DNA of 64,000 bases from JALORV01 sp963703945 (GCA_963703945.1 CAVPGM010000045.1:124001-188000); one strand, 5' to 3'. Counted from the first letter of the stretch, positions 17,228 through 26,569 are shown. Program-made: numbers and translations. The notes: generated by a model not told the origin, from the sequence alone.

Positions 17228-18964
17228 ATGTATCGCTACGATGCCATCGACCGCACGCTCGTCGCCGAACGGGTCGAGGAGTACCGCGACCAGACACGCC
17301 GCTTCCTCGCGGGCGAGCTGTCGGAAGACGAGTTCCGCCCGCTGAGGTTGCGCAATGGCCTGTATATCCAGCGCCATGCGCCGATGTTGCGCATCGCGAT
17401 TCCCTACGGCCTGCTGTCATCGACGCAACTGCGCAAGCTCGCGCACATCGCGCGCCGCTACGACCGTGGTTACGGTCACCTCACCACGCGGCAGAACTTC
17501 AATTCAACTGGGTGGAGCTCGAGGAGACGCCCGGACATCCTGGCCGAGCTTGCCGAGGTCGAGATGCACGCGATCCAGACCAGCGGAAACTGCGTGCGCA
17601 ACATCACTTCGGACGAGTTTGCAGGAATCGCACCGGACGAGATCGTCGATCCGCGGGCGCTGGCCGAGATCCTGCGTCAGTGGTCGACCGTGCATCCCGA
17701 GTTCAACTGGTTGCCGCGCAAGTTCAAGATCGCGATCAGTGGCGCGCGCGAGGACCGCGCGGCCACCGCGTTCCACGACATCGGCCTGTACCTGTTGCGC
17801 GCGGCCGACGGCGAACTGGGCTTTCGCGTGCTGGTCGGCGGAGGCATGGGCCGTACGCCGATGGTCGGCAGCGTGATCCGCGAGTTCCTGCCGTGGCAGC
17901 ACATGCTGACCTACGTCGAATCGATCCTGCGCGTCTACAACCTGCACGGCCGGCGCGACAACATCTACAAAGCACGCATCAAGATCCTCGTGAAGGCGCT
18001 CGGGGTGGAGGAGTTCGCGCGCCAGGTCGAAGACGATTTCGCGCATGACGTCGGTGGCGTGTCCACGATCACGCAACAGGAACTCGACCGCGTCACCGCA
18101 TACTTCGCGCCGTTTCCGTACGAAGCTGCGCCGGAAGTCGACCTGACGCAGCATCACGAGCCGGCGTTCCGCCGCTGGGTAGAACGTAGCGTGCGGTCGC
18201 ATCGACAGCCCGGCTATCGCGCCGTCGTGCTGTCGTTGAAACCCACCGGGATCGCACCGGGCGACATCACCGCCGAGCAGATGGAACATGTCGCCGACTG
18301 GGCCGAGCGCTACGGCTTCGGTGAGCTGCGCGTGTCGCACGAGCAGAACCTGATCCTGCCCGACGTGCGCGCGGACCGGCTGCATGCACTCTGGCTCGAG
18401 GCCAAGGCCGCGGGCCTCGCCACGCCGAACATCGGCCTGCTGACCGACATCATCGCCTGCCCCGGCGGAGACTTCTGTTCACTCGCCAACGCCAAGTCGA
18501 TCCCGATCGCGGAGGACATCCAGCGCCGCTTCGACGACCTGGACTACCTGTTCGACATCGGCGAGATCAACCTCAACATCTCCGGCTGCATGAACTCGTG
18601 CGGCCATCATCATGTCGGTCATATCGGCGTGCTCGGCGTCGACAAGGACGGCGAGGAGTGGTACCAGGTGTCGATCGGGGGTGCGGACGGCTCGGCACCC
18701 TCCGGCGGCCGCTCGGCTGTGGGCCGCATCATCGGTCCGTCGTTCCGCGCCGGCGAGGTTCCTGAGGTGGTCGCCCGGCTGATCGGGACCTACGTGCAGT
18801 TGCGCGAAGAGGGCGAGCGCTTCGTCGACACGGTGACCCGCGTCGGACTCGCACCGTTCAAGGACAACGTCTATCGCGGTGCCGTGCATGCACACGAGCG
18901 CCATCCGGATGCTTCCGAGCGGCCCGTCGCCCCGCAGGCGCGGCGCCAGGAAGTCGTCACGTGA
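17228..18964 (+). CDS. cysI: Nitrite/sulfite reductase haemoprotein (sulfite reductase CysI type)
   Basis: This is the siroheme and 4Fe-4S reductase that converts sulfite to sulfide in cysteine synthesis, 578 aa. Cysteine ligands are visible as CPGGDFC near residue 410 and GCMNSC near residue 456. The N-terminal MYRYDAIDRTLV and GLYIQRHAPMLRIAIPYG are typical. Residues 91-101 are aberrant: between TTRQN and PDILAEL the expected IQFNWVELEET is encoded in another frame. One missing base near 17497 and one extra base near 17531 cancel out. Context (CysH, CysD, CysN) favours sulfite over nitrite. Its last bases overlap the DUF934 gene. Confidence 0.92.
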   Translation: MYRYDAIDRTLVAERVEEYRDQTRRFLAGELSEDEFRPLRLRNGLYIQRHAPMLRIAIPYGLLSSTQLRKLAHIARRYDRGYGHLTTRQNFNSTGWSSRRRPDILAELAEVEMHAIQTSGNCVRNITSDEFAGIAPDEIVDPRALAEILRQWSTVHPEFNWLPRKFKIAISGAREDRAATAFHDIGLYLLRAADGELGFRVLVGGGMGRTPMVGSVIREFLPWQHMLTYVESILRVYNLHGRRDNIYKARIKILVKALGVEEFARQVEDDFAHDVGGVSTITQQELDRVTAYFAPFPYEAAPEVDLTQHHEPAFRRWVERSVRSHRQPGYRAVVLSLKPTGIAPGDITAEQMEHVADWAERYGFGELRVSHEQNLILPDVRADRLHALWLEAKAAGLATPNIGLLTDIIACPGGDFCSLANAKSIPIAEDIQRRFDDLDYLFDIGEINLNISGCMNSCGHHHVGHIGVLGVDKDGEEWYQVSIGGADGSAPSGGRSAVGRIIGPSFRAGEVPEVVARLIGTYVQLREEGERFVDTVTRVGLAPFKDNVYRGAVHAHERHPDASERPVAPQARRQEVVT

Positions 18965-19488
18965 GCGACATTGGACCCGACTCGATGAATGCGCTGCCCG
19001 CATCCCGCGTGTTGAACGCCGACGGCTGTTTGCTCGACGACCCATGGCACGTGCTGCGTGAGAGCGAGGGTTACGACCACGCGCTCCCGACGCTGTTGCC
19101 GCTCGCCGCGTACCTGAACGAAGCGCCTACCCTTCGGCTGGGCGTGTGGCTTGCGGCCGGCGACGACTGGCAACCGCTGAAGGAGCGGATCGATGTGCTT
19201 CCGCTGATCGCGATCGATTTTCCGAAGTCGGGCGATGGTCGCGGATACTCGACCGCGACGCTGGTGCGAACACGCCTGCAATACCGCGGCGACCTCAGGG
19301 CGATCGGCGAGATTCTCGTCGACCAGGTGTTCATGCTCCGGCGCGTCGGGTTCAGTTCCTTTGCGCTGCGCGGCGACCAGTCGATCGAGGTCGCGCGCGC
19401 AGCTCTGGCCCGTTACTCGGACGCCTACCAGAGTGCGGCGGACGGCCGGCTTCCGGCCTTTTTCCGTCGCCTGGCGGTGGCAGCATGA
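18961..19488 (+). CDS. DUF934 protein of the sulfate-reduction operon
   Basis: This 175-aa protein belongs to the DUF934 family, regularly found between sulfite reductase and CysH in beta- and gammaproteobacteria. It has no recognised catalytic motif. Conserved stretches are ADGCLLDDPW near the N-terminus, IAIDFPKSGDGRGYSTATLVR mid-protein (shortened here to its core, DFPKSGDGRGYS), and QVFMLRRVGFSSF near the C-terminus. The GTG start overlaps the cysI stop by four bases, and its own stop overlaps the cysH start. This indicates tight translational coupling and probably a role as an accessory to sulfite or APS reduction. Confidence 0.88.
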   Translation: MSDIGPDSMNALPASRVLNADGCLLDDPWHVLRESEGYDHALPTLLPLAAYLNEAPTLRLGVWLAAGDDWQPLKERIDVLPLIAIDFPKSGDGRGYSTATLVRTRLQYRGDLRAIGEILVDQVFMLRRVGFSSFALRGDQSIEVARAALARYSDAYQSAADGRLPAFFRRLAVAA

Positions 19489-20222
19489 ACGCAGTCACCA
19501 CATCCGTCGCCGTCGAGTCCGGGCTCGACGCCGAACTCGATCGGACGATCGACCGCATCGGCCGCCAGTTCCGCCGAGCCGCACTGGCGTCGAGCCTGTC
19601 GGCCGAGGATATGGTGCTGACGCACGCGATCGCCACGGCGGGTGTTCCAATCGACGTGTTTGTCATCGACACCGGCCGATTGCATGCCGAGACGCTCGGC
19701 CTGCTCGAGCGGACGCGCAGGCGCTACGGCATCGAAATCCTCGTCTATGCGCCGCGGGAAGATGCGGTCGCCGACTACGTCCGGCGCTTCGGACTCAACG
19801 GGTTCTACCAGAGCGTCGAATTGCGCCACCGCTGCTGCGAGATTCGCAAGGTTGAGCCGCTCGAGCGGGCCTTGAATGGACGGGACGCCTGGCTCACCGG
19901 CCAGCGGCGTGCCCACGGACCCGAGCGTGCGACGCTGGCCGCTGAAGAGACCGACCCTGCCCGCGGAATCAGCAAGCTCAACCCGCTGGCGCTGTGGCCG
20001 GATGAGGCGGTCTGGCAGTACATCGACCAGCACGACGTGCCGTTCAATCCGCTGCACCAGCGTGGCTACCCGTCGATCGGCTGCGAGCCGTGCACGCGGG
20101 CAATCAAACCGGGAGAGCCCATCCGCGCCGGGCGCTGGTGGTGGGAGACCGATGGCGCCAAGAAGGAATGTGGTCTGCACGTCGCGACGACGGTGCCGCT
20201 GCGTGTCGCGAGCGGGAAGTGA
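19485..20222 (+). CDS. cysH: Phosphoadenylyl/adenylyl-sulfate reductase CysH (APS type)
   Basis: This is an assimilatory reductase of 245 aa that reduces activated sulfate to sulfite with thioredoxin. The PP-loop-like region SLSAEDMVLTH and the IDTGRLHAET strand bind the nucleotide. Four extra cysteines, RCCEIRK and CEPC, are the 4Fe-4S cluster ligands that mark APS-using enzymes. The catalytic Cys is in the C-terminal KKECGLH. This fits the absence of cysC, an APS kinase gene, from the operon. ATG 19485 overlaps the DUF934 stop, and its stop overlaps the cysD start. Confidence 0.95.
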   Translation: MNAVTTSVAVESGLDAELDRTIDRIGRQFRRAALASSLSAEDMVLTHAIATAGVPIDVFVIDTGRLHAETLGLLERTRRRYGIEILVYAPREDAVADYVRRFGLNGFYQSVELRHRCCEIRKVEPLERALNGRDAWLTGQRRAHGPERATLAAEETDPARGISKLNPLALWPDEAVWQYIDQHDVPFNPLHQRGYPSIGCEPCTRAIKPGEPIRAGRWWWETDGAKKECGLHVATTVPLRVASGK

Positions 20223-21181
20223 TGTCTGCCGTGCTCGATTCCGAACTTCTTTCTCGCGTTGCGGTGGATGTGCCGCTGACGCGTCGTCGACTCGACCATC
20301 TGCAGTGGCTGGAGTCCGAGGCGATCTACATCCTGCGCGAGGTCGCGGCCCAGTGCAGCAAGCCGGCGCTGCTATTTTCCGGCGGGAAGGACAGTTGCGT
20401 GGTCCTGCGCCTGGCAGAGAAGGCCTTCCGGCCGGCGCGGTTGCCGTTTCCATTGCTGCACATCGATACCGGGCACAACTTTCCCGAGGTGCTCGACTTC
20501 CGCGACGAGCGAGCGGCGACGCTTGGCGAGACACTGGTCGTGCGCTCGGTGGAAGACAGCATCGCGCGAGGCACCGTTCGACTGCGCGGCGAGAACGACT
20601 CTCGCAACGCCGCACAGTCGGTGACGCTGCTCGAGGCGATCGAGGAACTCGGCCTCGACGCGCTGATCGGCGGCGCTCGACGCGACGAGGAGAAGGCGCG
20701 CGCCAAGGAGCGCATCTTCAGCTTCCGCGACAGCTTCGGACAATGGGACCCGAAGAACCAGCGGCCCGAGCTGTGGGACCTCTACAACGCTCGCGTTCAT
20801 CCGGGCGAGCACCTGCGCGTGTTCCCGATCTCGAACTGGACCGAACTCGACGTGTGGCAGTACATCGCGCGCGAGCGGCTGCCGCTGCCGTCGCTCTACT
20901 ACGCTCATCAACGCGAGGTGGTGCAGCGTCGCGGCCTGCTGGTACCGGTAACGCCGTTGACGCTGCCGCGGGATGGCGAGATTGTCGAGCAGCGATCCGT
21001 GCGCTTCCGCACCGTGGGCGACATCAGCTGCACTTGTCCGGTGGCGAGCGAGGCCGTGACGGTCGACCAGATCATCGCCGAGACGGCGCGCGCGGCGATC
21101 ACCGAGCGCGGCGCCACCCGCATGGACGACCAGACCAGCGAATCCTCGATGGAGCGACGCAAGCGGGAAGGCTACTTCTAG
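20222..21181 (+). CDS. cysD: Sulfate adenylyltransferase subunit 2 CysD
   Basis: This is the small, catalytic subunit of ATP sulfurylase, which forms APS from sulfate and ATP, 319 aa. The PP-loop LLFSGGKDSCVVLRLAEKAF (residues ~51-70) is complete. It is followed by HIDTGHNFPEVLDFRD and GGARRDEEKARAKERIFSFR, shown here in family order. It ends with the typical MERRKREGYF. The ATG shares its A with the cysH stop codon. It works as a heterodimer with CysN, encoded 55 bp downstream. Confidence 0.97.
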   Translation: MSAVLDSELLSRVAVDVPLTRRRLDHLQWLESEAIYILREVAAQCSKPALLFSGGKDSCVVLRLAEKAFRPARLPFPLLHIDTGHNFPEVLDFRDERAATLGETLVVRSVEDSIARGTVRLRGENDSRNAAQSVTLLEAIEELGLDALIGGARRDEEKARAKERIFSFRDSFGQWDPKNQRPELWDLYNARVHPGEHLRVFPISNWTELDVWQYIARERLPLPSLYYAHQREVVQRRGLLVPVTPLTLPRDGEIVEQRSVRFRTVGDISCTCPVASEAVTVDQIIAETARAAITERGATRMDDQTSESSMERRKREGYF

Positions 21182-21236
21182 GCACATCGCGCTTACGGAG
21201 CCGCTGGGCTGTCGGCGGCGAAAACGGAACCAGACA

Positions 21237-22622
21237 ATGAATGCCAGGGTTGGATTGCGGATTGCTGACGAACTCACCGACCGAGGGGTGCTGCGGTTCA
21301 TCACCGCGGGCAGCGTGGACGATGGCAAGAGCACGCTGATCGGGCGTTTGCTGTACGACACGCGCAGCGTGCTGAGCGACCAGCTCGACGCGATCGCGCG
21401 CGCCGGCCTGCGACGGGCGGTGGCGACGACGGCAAACGATGCTGCGGTCGACCTTTCCCTGCTGACCGATGGACTGGAGGCCGAGCGCGAGCAAGGCATC
21501 ACGATCGACGTCGCATATCGCTACTTCGCGACGGCACGACGCAAGTTCATCATCGCCGACACCCCGGGGCACGAGCAGTACACGCGCAACATGGTCACCG
21601 GCGCCAGCACGGCGGACGCTGCGGTGATCCTGATCGACGCCACACGCGTCACGCTCGGCACCGACGGTCGCGCGCTGTTGCTGCCACAGACTCGACGCCA
21701 CGCGGCGCTCGTGCACCTGCTGGGGCTGCGTCATGTCGCGGTGGCGGTCAACAAGATGGACCAGATCGGCTTCGATGCCGCACGCTTCGAGGCGATCGTC
21801 GCCGCCTTTGCGGACCTTGCCGGACGATTCGGCGTGGATGACTTCACGGCGATCCCGATGTCCGCACTGCATGGCGACAACGTCGTGCGGCACTCGCCTC
21901 ACACGCCGTGGTATCGCGGCCCGGTGTTGCTCGAATGGCTCGAGGATGTCGACATCGATGCGCGGCAGAACGGCAGGGATGCCCTCCACGCGGCCGATCC
22001 GCTGCGGTTTGCAGTGCAGCTGGTGCAGAAGGGAGCGCCGCGCGTAGGCGCCGGCGCGCGCGCCTATCTGGGACGCGTCGGCGCAGGTGAGTTGACGCTC
22101 GGCCACCCGGTGCGCGTGCTGCCTTCGGGAGCCAAAGCTACGGTGGCGGCGATCGAGACATTCGATGGCGACCTCGCCGTCGCGATCGCCGGCCAGTCGG
22201 TGTCGGTACGCCTGGACCGCGAGGTCGATCTGTCGCGCGGTGACTGGCTGGTCGATGATGACGTCGCGACCCAGCCGCACATGGCGCGTCAGATCCGCGC
22301 CGACCTGGCCTGGCTCGACAGTGAACCGCTGGCCCCGCAGCGGCGGCTCTGGATCCGGCATGGAACGCGCTTCGTGCTCGCGCGCGTGCGCAGCGTCGAA
22401 GCACTGCTCGACCTCGAAAGGGTCGAGTGGCATGAACCGATGCGCGCCGACGGATCGGCCGCGACACTGCTCCCCAACGACATCGGACGAGTCGTCATCG
22501 ACGTGCAGCACCCGCTGCCATTCGATGCGTTTGATCAGTTGCGAGCCGCTGGCACCGTGGTGCTGATCGACGCGACCACCAACCAGACCATTGCGGCGGG
22601 CATGCTGCGCGAAGCCGCCTGA
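21237..22622 (+). CDS. cysN: Sulfate adenylyltransferase subunit 1 CysN (GTPase)
   Basis: This is the regulatory GTPase subunit of ATP sulfurylase, 461 aa, related to EF-Tu. G1 is GSVDDGKST near residue 25. The switch region holds EREQGITIDVAYR, G3 is DTPGHEQYTRNMVTGAS near 103, and G4 is NKMD near 172. Two beta-barrel domains follow. There is no C-terminal APS kinase domain, so this is not a CysNC fusion. That agrees with the APS-type CysH upstream. Confidence 0.96.
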   Translation: MNARVGLRIADELTDRGVLRFITAGSVDDGKSTLIGRLLYDTRSVLSDQLDAIARAGLRRAVATTANDAAVDLSLLTDGLEAEREQGITIDVAYRYFATARRKFIIADTPGHEQYTRNMVTGASTADAAVILIDATRVTLGTDGRALLLPQTRRHAALVHLLGLRHVAVAVNKMDQIGFDAARFEAIVAAFADLAGRFGVDDFTAIPMSALHGDNVVRHSPHTPWYRGPVLLEWLEDVDIDARQNGRDALHAADPLRFAVQLVQKGAPRVGAGARAYLGRVGAGELTLGHPVRVLPSGAKATVAAIETFDGDLAVAIAGQSVSVRLDREVDLSRGDWLVDDDVATQPHMARQIRADLAWLDSEPLAPQRRLWIRHGTRFVLARVRSVEALLDLERVEWHEPMRADGSAATLLPNDIGRVVIDVQHPLPFDAFDQLRAAGTVVLIDATTNQTIAAGMLREAA

Positions 22623-22629
22623 GGTTCTG

Positions 22630-23444
22630 ATGCGACACCTCCAACACTCGAGATCACAAGCCGACGCGCCGCGCGTCTTTCTGGTCGGCGCCGGACCGGG
22701 TGACCCTGAACTACTGACGCTGAAGGCAGCCCGGCTGCTGCGGCAAGCCGATGTCGTGCTGCACGATGCCCTGGTCGATCCGCGCGTCCTCGCAATGGCA
22801 TCGAACGCCCGGCTGATCGATGTGGGCAAGCGCGCAGGCAAGGCATCGACGGCGCAACGCTTCATCAATCGAATCCTCGTCACCAGCGCACGACGCGCCC
22901 GATCGTGGTGCGACTGAAGGGCGGCGATCCGACGATATTCGGCCGGCTCGACGAGGAAATGTCGGCGCTTCGCGAGGCGGGCATCCCGTTCGAGGTGGTA
23001 CCCGGGGTGACTGCGGCCTGTGCAGCGGCGGCGAGCCTCGGAACTTCGCTGACCTTGCGCGGTGTGGCGCGCAGCGTTCGCTTCCTGACGCCGAGAGTCG
23101 CAACCGATGCCGCTCAAGGCGACGCGGGGTTTTCACTTGCTGCGGCGACCGACGAAGACACCCTGGTGGTCTACATGGCAGGTCAGCTGCTGGGCCTTCT
23201 CGCGCAGCGACTGATCGCAGCGGGAAGGTCCTCGTCCACGCCACTCGTGGCTGTCGAGAACGCGTCGCTTCCATCCGAACGGATTTGGGCCGGCACGCTC
23301 GGCACTGCATCGGCGTGGCCCGGACCTCGGGAGGCGGGGCCGGTGTTGCTGCTGATCGGGCAGGCGTTTGCCGGGGTCATGCGAGACATCGCAGCGCCGC
23401 CGCCCTTGGAAGTGGTACACATTCCCGAAGCAGTCGCCGCGTAG
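22630..23444 (+). pseudogene. cobA: Uroporphyrinogen-III C-methyltransferase (frameshifted once)
   Basis: This SAM enzyme makes precorrin-2 on the way to siroheme, the cofactor of the CysI encoded upstream. The first part, from ATG 22630 with GAGGT upstream, has the signature VGAGPGDPELLTLKAARLL. The frame breaks near 22890, inside the segment that should read PIVVRLKGGDP, and conserved sequence continues as VRLKGGDPTIFGR to the stop at 23444. The shift fits one missing base. Repaired length is about 270 aa, normal for a stand-alone SUMT. No precorrin-2 dehydrogenase is fused or adjacent. It lies 7 bp after cysN, in the same operon. Confidence 0.85.
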
Positions 23445-23493
23445 TTCTGAGCAACGGCGCGGCGCCCGCGCGGACCCTTCAGGCTCTGCGAAG

Positions 23494-23877
23494 TCAGGCG
23501 CTCCGCGGCCCGGCAACAGCGTCGGCTACGAAGTCCAGCAGTCCGGGCAGCTCGGATAGCACCGGCAAGGTTCTGATGTCTATGGCCGGATGCCTTCGAC
23601 GAAGGTCGGCAAGCATCGGAGGCAGATCATTGACCACGTGTCCGCCACGGGCCCAGAACACCGGCACGATGTCGATGTCTAGGCAGCCGCGGTCGATCGC
23701 GTCGCCGATGGTCGATTCGAGTGTGGGGGGCTGGAGTTCGAGAAAGGCGAGTGCCACGAACACATCCGGTGCGCGCGTTTGAACACGATGACTCAGTTCC
23801 GCCAGCGTGTCCGACCAGCGAGCATCGCGCGCGCCGTGCGCAAACAGGATGATCGCTCGTTTTCGTGGGAGTGCCAT
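23494..23877 (-). CDS. CbiX-family sirohydrochlorin chelatase
   Basis: This small (127-aa) single-domain chelatase of the CbiX/SirB family inserts Fe or Co into sirohydrochlorin. It starts with RAIILFAHGARDARW, whose His is a metal ligand, and carries VPVFWARGGHVVNDLPPML with the second metal-binding His. It is convergent with the uroporphyrinogen methyltransferase gene, and together they cover two of the three steps of siroheme synthesis. Given the sulfite reductase nearby, ferrochelatase activity is the likelier role. That is inference from context. Confidence 0.88.
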   Translation of the reverse strand: MALPRKRAIILFAHGARDARWSDTLAELSHRVQTRAPDVFVALAFLELQPPTLESTIGDAIDRGCLDIDIVPVFWARGGHVVNDLPPMLADLRRRHPAIDIRTLPVLSELPGLLDFVADAVAGPRSA

Positions 23878-23883
23878 CGACGA

Positions 23884-24405
23884 TTATCCGGCAGGCTTCT
23901 CACGCCGGAGAACGAAAAAGAAGGGCCGCTGCGCTCCCTTCTGATCCATGACTCCCAGTACCGTGTCGTCGTCGAGCTTCCGAAAGACGTCGTTGATCGG
24001 CACCCGGTCATAAATCATGGTCGCGCTCTCCTTGCCTCGGTAGTTGGTGAGTCGCAGCCGCGCGCCCGAGCGCAGCGTCGAGAAAAGCGGGATGCAGGCC
24101 TGAAAAAGTCGCCCGGTGCGATCGGACTTTAGCGCCGGAAATCGGTCCAGCAGGGCGAGTGCGGGGGTGATCAGCGACGGGTTCACGCTCGCTACTGAGC
24201 CATCCGTCTTGTCGAATATGAGCGGGTGTACGTCCTCGAGAGTCTCAAAGCGCTTGCCATGCCAGTGAAACGCTTCCAGCGCGCTATCAAGCGGGTGACC
24301 GGTCGGGTAGCCGTCTCCTTTCCAGGCGCCCAGCATGAATCCGACGTCGACGGCATCGAGGCCATCAAAGACGGACAGTGCGTCTGCGGTACTCCTCGCT
24401 TTCAC
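23884..24405 (-). CDS. GXWXG / DUF4334 domain protein
   Basis: This 173-aa protein has an N-terminal GXWXG motif (MLGAWKGDGYPTGHPLD) and a C-terminal DUF4334 region with LRLTNYRGKESATMIYDRVPINDVFR, of which the core is NYRGKESATMIYD. The family's biochemical role is unknown; small lipid- or haem-binding roles have been suggested for related folds. The GTG start at 24405 is the only reasonable one in frame. It lies 6 bp upstream of the CbiX gene on the same strand and may share its transcript. Confidence 0.8.
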   Translation of the reverse strand: MKARSTADALSVFDGLDAVDVGFMLGAWKGDGYPTGHPLDSALEAFHWHGKRFETLEDVHPLIFDKTDGSVASVNPSLITPALALLDRFPALKSDRTGRLFQACIPLFSTLRSGARLRLTNYRGKESATMIYDRVPINDVFRKLDDDTVLGVMDQKGAQRPFFFVLRREKPAG

Positions 24406-24461
24406 TGCTGATCCTGGCCTTGTAGCAACGTCTGTGCAATCGACTCATAGAATAACGGTTC

Positions 24462-25718
24462 ATGCCCCGCATCGATCCGCAGCGTCTGCTTTCCGACTTG
24501 CACGAACTGCGCCGCATCGGCGCGCACGGCCGCGGCGTCGTGAGGCCCGCGTTCAGCGCCGCCGACATGGAAGCGCGGCGCTGGCTCAAGCGCCGCTACC
24601 AGGAGGCCGGCCTCGAAGCGACCATCGATGGAGTGGGTAATGTGCTTGGCCGCTCGCGGCGCGTGGGCAAGGCGCTTCTCATTGGTTCGCATTCCGACAC
24701 ACAGCCCACCGGCGGCTGGCTGGATGGCGCACTCGGCGTGATCTACGCGCTGGAAGTTGTGCGGACGCTCGCCGCCGACGCCGTAACCCAGGCTCTGCCG
24801 GTGGACGCCGTGTCGTTTCAGGATGAAGAGTCACGCTTTGTCGGCTGTCTCGGCAGCCGTTCATTGACGGGGACGCTGACGCCGGAGATTGAGCAGGGTG
24901 CTGTAGACAGCCGAGGCGTGACGCTGGCGGCTGCATTGAGCGAAGCGGGTCTCGCGAATGTTCCGCGCCTGCGCCTCGCGCGTGAGCGCTACGCCGGCTT
25001 CATCGAGGCGCACATCGAGCAGGGTCCGCATCTGGAAGAGGCCGGGCGCCGGGTCGGTGTGGTGACGGGCATCGTCGGCATGCGCGGCATCCGCTTCGTC
25101 TTTCGCGGCCAGCAGAATCATGCGGGCACGACCATGATGGCGCGCCGCCGCGACGCATCGACGGCGCTCTACGAACTGGCGTACCGCATCAACCAGGAAT
25201 TTCCGAAGGTGGCCGCCGAGCGGAGCGTCTGGACCATGGGTCGCGTGCGCGTCGAGCCGAATGCGACGTCGATCGTGCCGGGATATGCGGAACTCGATCT
25301 GCAGTTCCGCGACCCGTCGGATGCGCCGCTCGATGCTTTCGAGGAGGTCGCCGCGCGCCTCGTAACGGAGACGAATGGCCGCGGCGGTGTCACCATCGAA
25401 GCCGTTTCTTCGCGAGCGCCGATTCCGCCGACGCGCATGGACGCTGGCCTGCGGGCCTACATCGAAGCGGCGGCGGAACGCCACGCGCCGGGAAGCTGGC
25501 AGCGCATGCCGAGCGGCGCGTTTCACGATGCCGGCATCGTCTCGGCGTGCATCCCGTCGGCAATGCTGTTCATCCCGTCGATCGGTGGCATCAGCCACGA
25601 CTTCGCGGAGGACAGTTTGGAGGCCGACATCGTGCTGGGCTGCCAGGTGCTGGCGGACGCAGCCGCTTCTGTCCTCTCCACGGCAAACGCCGGGCAGCAG
25701 GTTACGCCGCCTGGTTAA
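24462..25718 (+). CDS. Zn-dependent M20 amidohydrolase (N-carbamoyl-L-amino acid hydrolase / allantoate amidohydrolase type)
   Basis: This is a 418-aa cytosolic dinuclear-zinc hydrolase of the M20/M28 group that removes carbamoyl or ureido groups. Ligand motifs are in order: GSHSDTQPTGGWLDGALGV near residue 76, QDEESRF near 122, HIEQGPHLEE near 190, and the C-terminal GGISHDFAED. The dimerisation lid is inserted in the middle, with GQQNHAGTTMM. No hydantoinase, allantoinase or transporter gene is adjacent, so the substrate (carbamoyl amino acid, ureidoglycine or beta-ureidopropionate) is undecided. The start at 24462 follows a 56-bp divergent gap from the DUF4334 gene. Confidence 0.88.
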   Translation: MPRIDPQRLLSDLHELRRIGAHGRGVVRPAFSAADMEARRWLKRRYQEAGLEATIDGVGNVLGRSRRVGKALLIGSHSDTQPTGGWLDGALGVIYALEVVRTLAADAVTQALPVDAVSFQDEESRFVGCLGSRSLTGTLTPEIEQGAVDSRGVTLAAALSEAGLANVPRLRLARERYAGFIEAHIEQGPHLEEAGRRVGVVTGIVGMRGIRFVFRGQQNHAGTTMMARRRDASTALYELAYRINQEFPKVAAERSVWTMGRVRVEPNATSIVPGYAELDLQFRDPSDAPLDAFEEVAARLVTETNGRGGVTIEAVSSRAPIPPTRMDAGLRAYIEAAAERHAPGSWQRMPSGAFHDAGIVSACIPSAMLFIPSIGGISHDFAEDSLEADIVLGCQVLADAAASVLSTANAGQQVTPPG

Positions 25719-25733
25719 GCTTGGGGTGCAGCG

Positions 25734-26168
25734 TCATTCCGCCACGGCGACGCCCGAGCCACCCATCTCCTTCGGCAAGTCCTTCAACTTCGGCAAACCG
25801 TCTCTCATGCGCAGCCTGGTCTCCTGATAGTGGACGTGGACGCCGGCCTCGTACGGGAAGTCCGGAATGGCCGCCGCATAGACGTCGATCAGTCCCATCC
25901 CGGGATGGTCAGTGAAGAGGTGGCCTCCGCACGCTTCGCACCACTTGCGAAAACTGTGCGGCGTCTTGTTGTAGGTGCCGATGTTGTCTGCTCCCCGCGT
26001 GATCTGCACCGCTTCGGGCTTCCATAGGGTGAAGGCGTTGACAGGCCCGGCCGACCAGCTCCGGCACGACTCACAATGGCAATAGCCCATTCCGGCGGGC
26101 TCACCGCTGACAGTGAACTGAACTGCGCCGCAGAAGCAGCTGCCCTTGTAGTTCTTTCCGTTCTTCAT
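25734..26168 (-). CDS. GFA family (glutathione-dependent formaldehyde-activating-like) protein
   Basis: This 144-aa zinc-binding protein of the Mss4-like GFA family shows the expected cysteine pattern. GSCFCGAVQF is at the N-terminus, YCHCESCR near residue 35 and WCEACGGHLF near 78. GFA proteins were named for glutathione-formaldehyde adduct formation, but most are of unknown function. ATG 26168 has AGGAGA seven bases upstream, so the longer upstream frame is rejected. It is the last of four minus-strand genes running away from the SARP regulator. Confidence 0.88.
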   Translation of the reverse strand: MKNGKNYKGSCFCGAVQFTVSGEPAGMGYCHCESCRSWSAGPVNAFTLWKPEAVQITRGADNIGTYNKTPHSFRKWCEACGGHLFTDHPGMGLIDVYAAAIPDFPYEAGVHVHYQETRLRMRDGLPKLKDLPKEMGGSGVAVAE

Positions 26169-26269
26169 GAAGCACTCTCCTGGTGGTTTGCTTGATGAAA
26201 AGAAGGCCGGAGTGCGGGGTTTCATCCCGCGGCCAACTCCGGCGTGAAATCTCAGGGTCTGGCCAATCG

Positions 26270-26569
26270 CTACTGAACGTCGTGGGAGCGTGCATAGCTG
26301 CCGGGACCCTCCAGGCAGGCCGCGAACGCGCTTTCGCGCTCGCGTCGCCACTGCGAGTCGCGGGCCTCATGGTTCCGGCTGCTGACGATCTGTGCGATCC
26401 GGTCGCAACGGGCAACCACGCTCTCTGCTGCGTCGCCTGCGGGTTGATTCGTCCAGGCGAGATCGAAGGCTGCCGCCTGAACCACGCCCCACAGGATGAT
26501 CACTGCGGCTTCAATCAGCCCCGGCCAGCGGCCGGCGCGTGGCTCTACGACCATCAAATTCGTATTCAT
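26270..26569 (-). CDS. Hypothetical small protein with one membrane segment
   Basis: This 99-aa protein has no recognised family. It begins MNTNLMVVEPRAGRWPG and has a hydrophobic stretch, LIEAAVIILWGVVQAAAF (residues ~18-35), that could span the membrane or act as a signal anchor. A polar, Arg-rich C-terminus follows with three cysteines overall. GGGGAAG-like purines lie just before the ATG at 26569. It sits between the GFA gene and a lipoprotein-like gene on the same strand. The coding call rests on its position, start and composition only. Confidence 0.45.
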   Translation of the reverse strand: MNTNLMVVEPRAGRWPGLIEAAVIILWGVVQAAAFDLAWTNQPAGDAAESVVARCDRIAQIVSSRNHEARDSQWRRERESAFAACLEGPGSYARSHDVQ

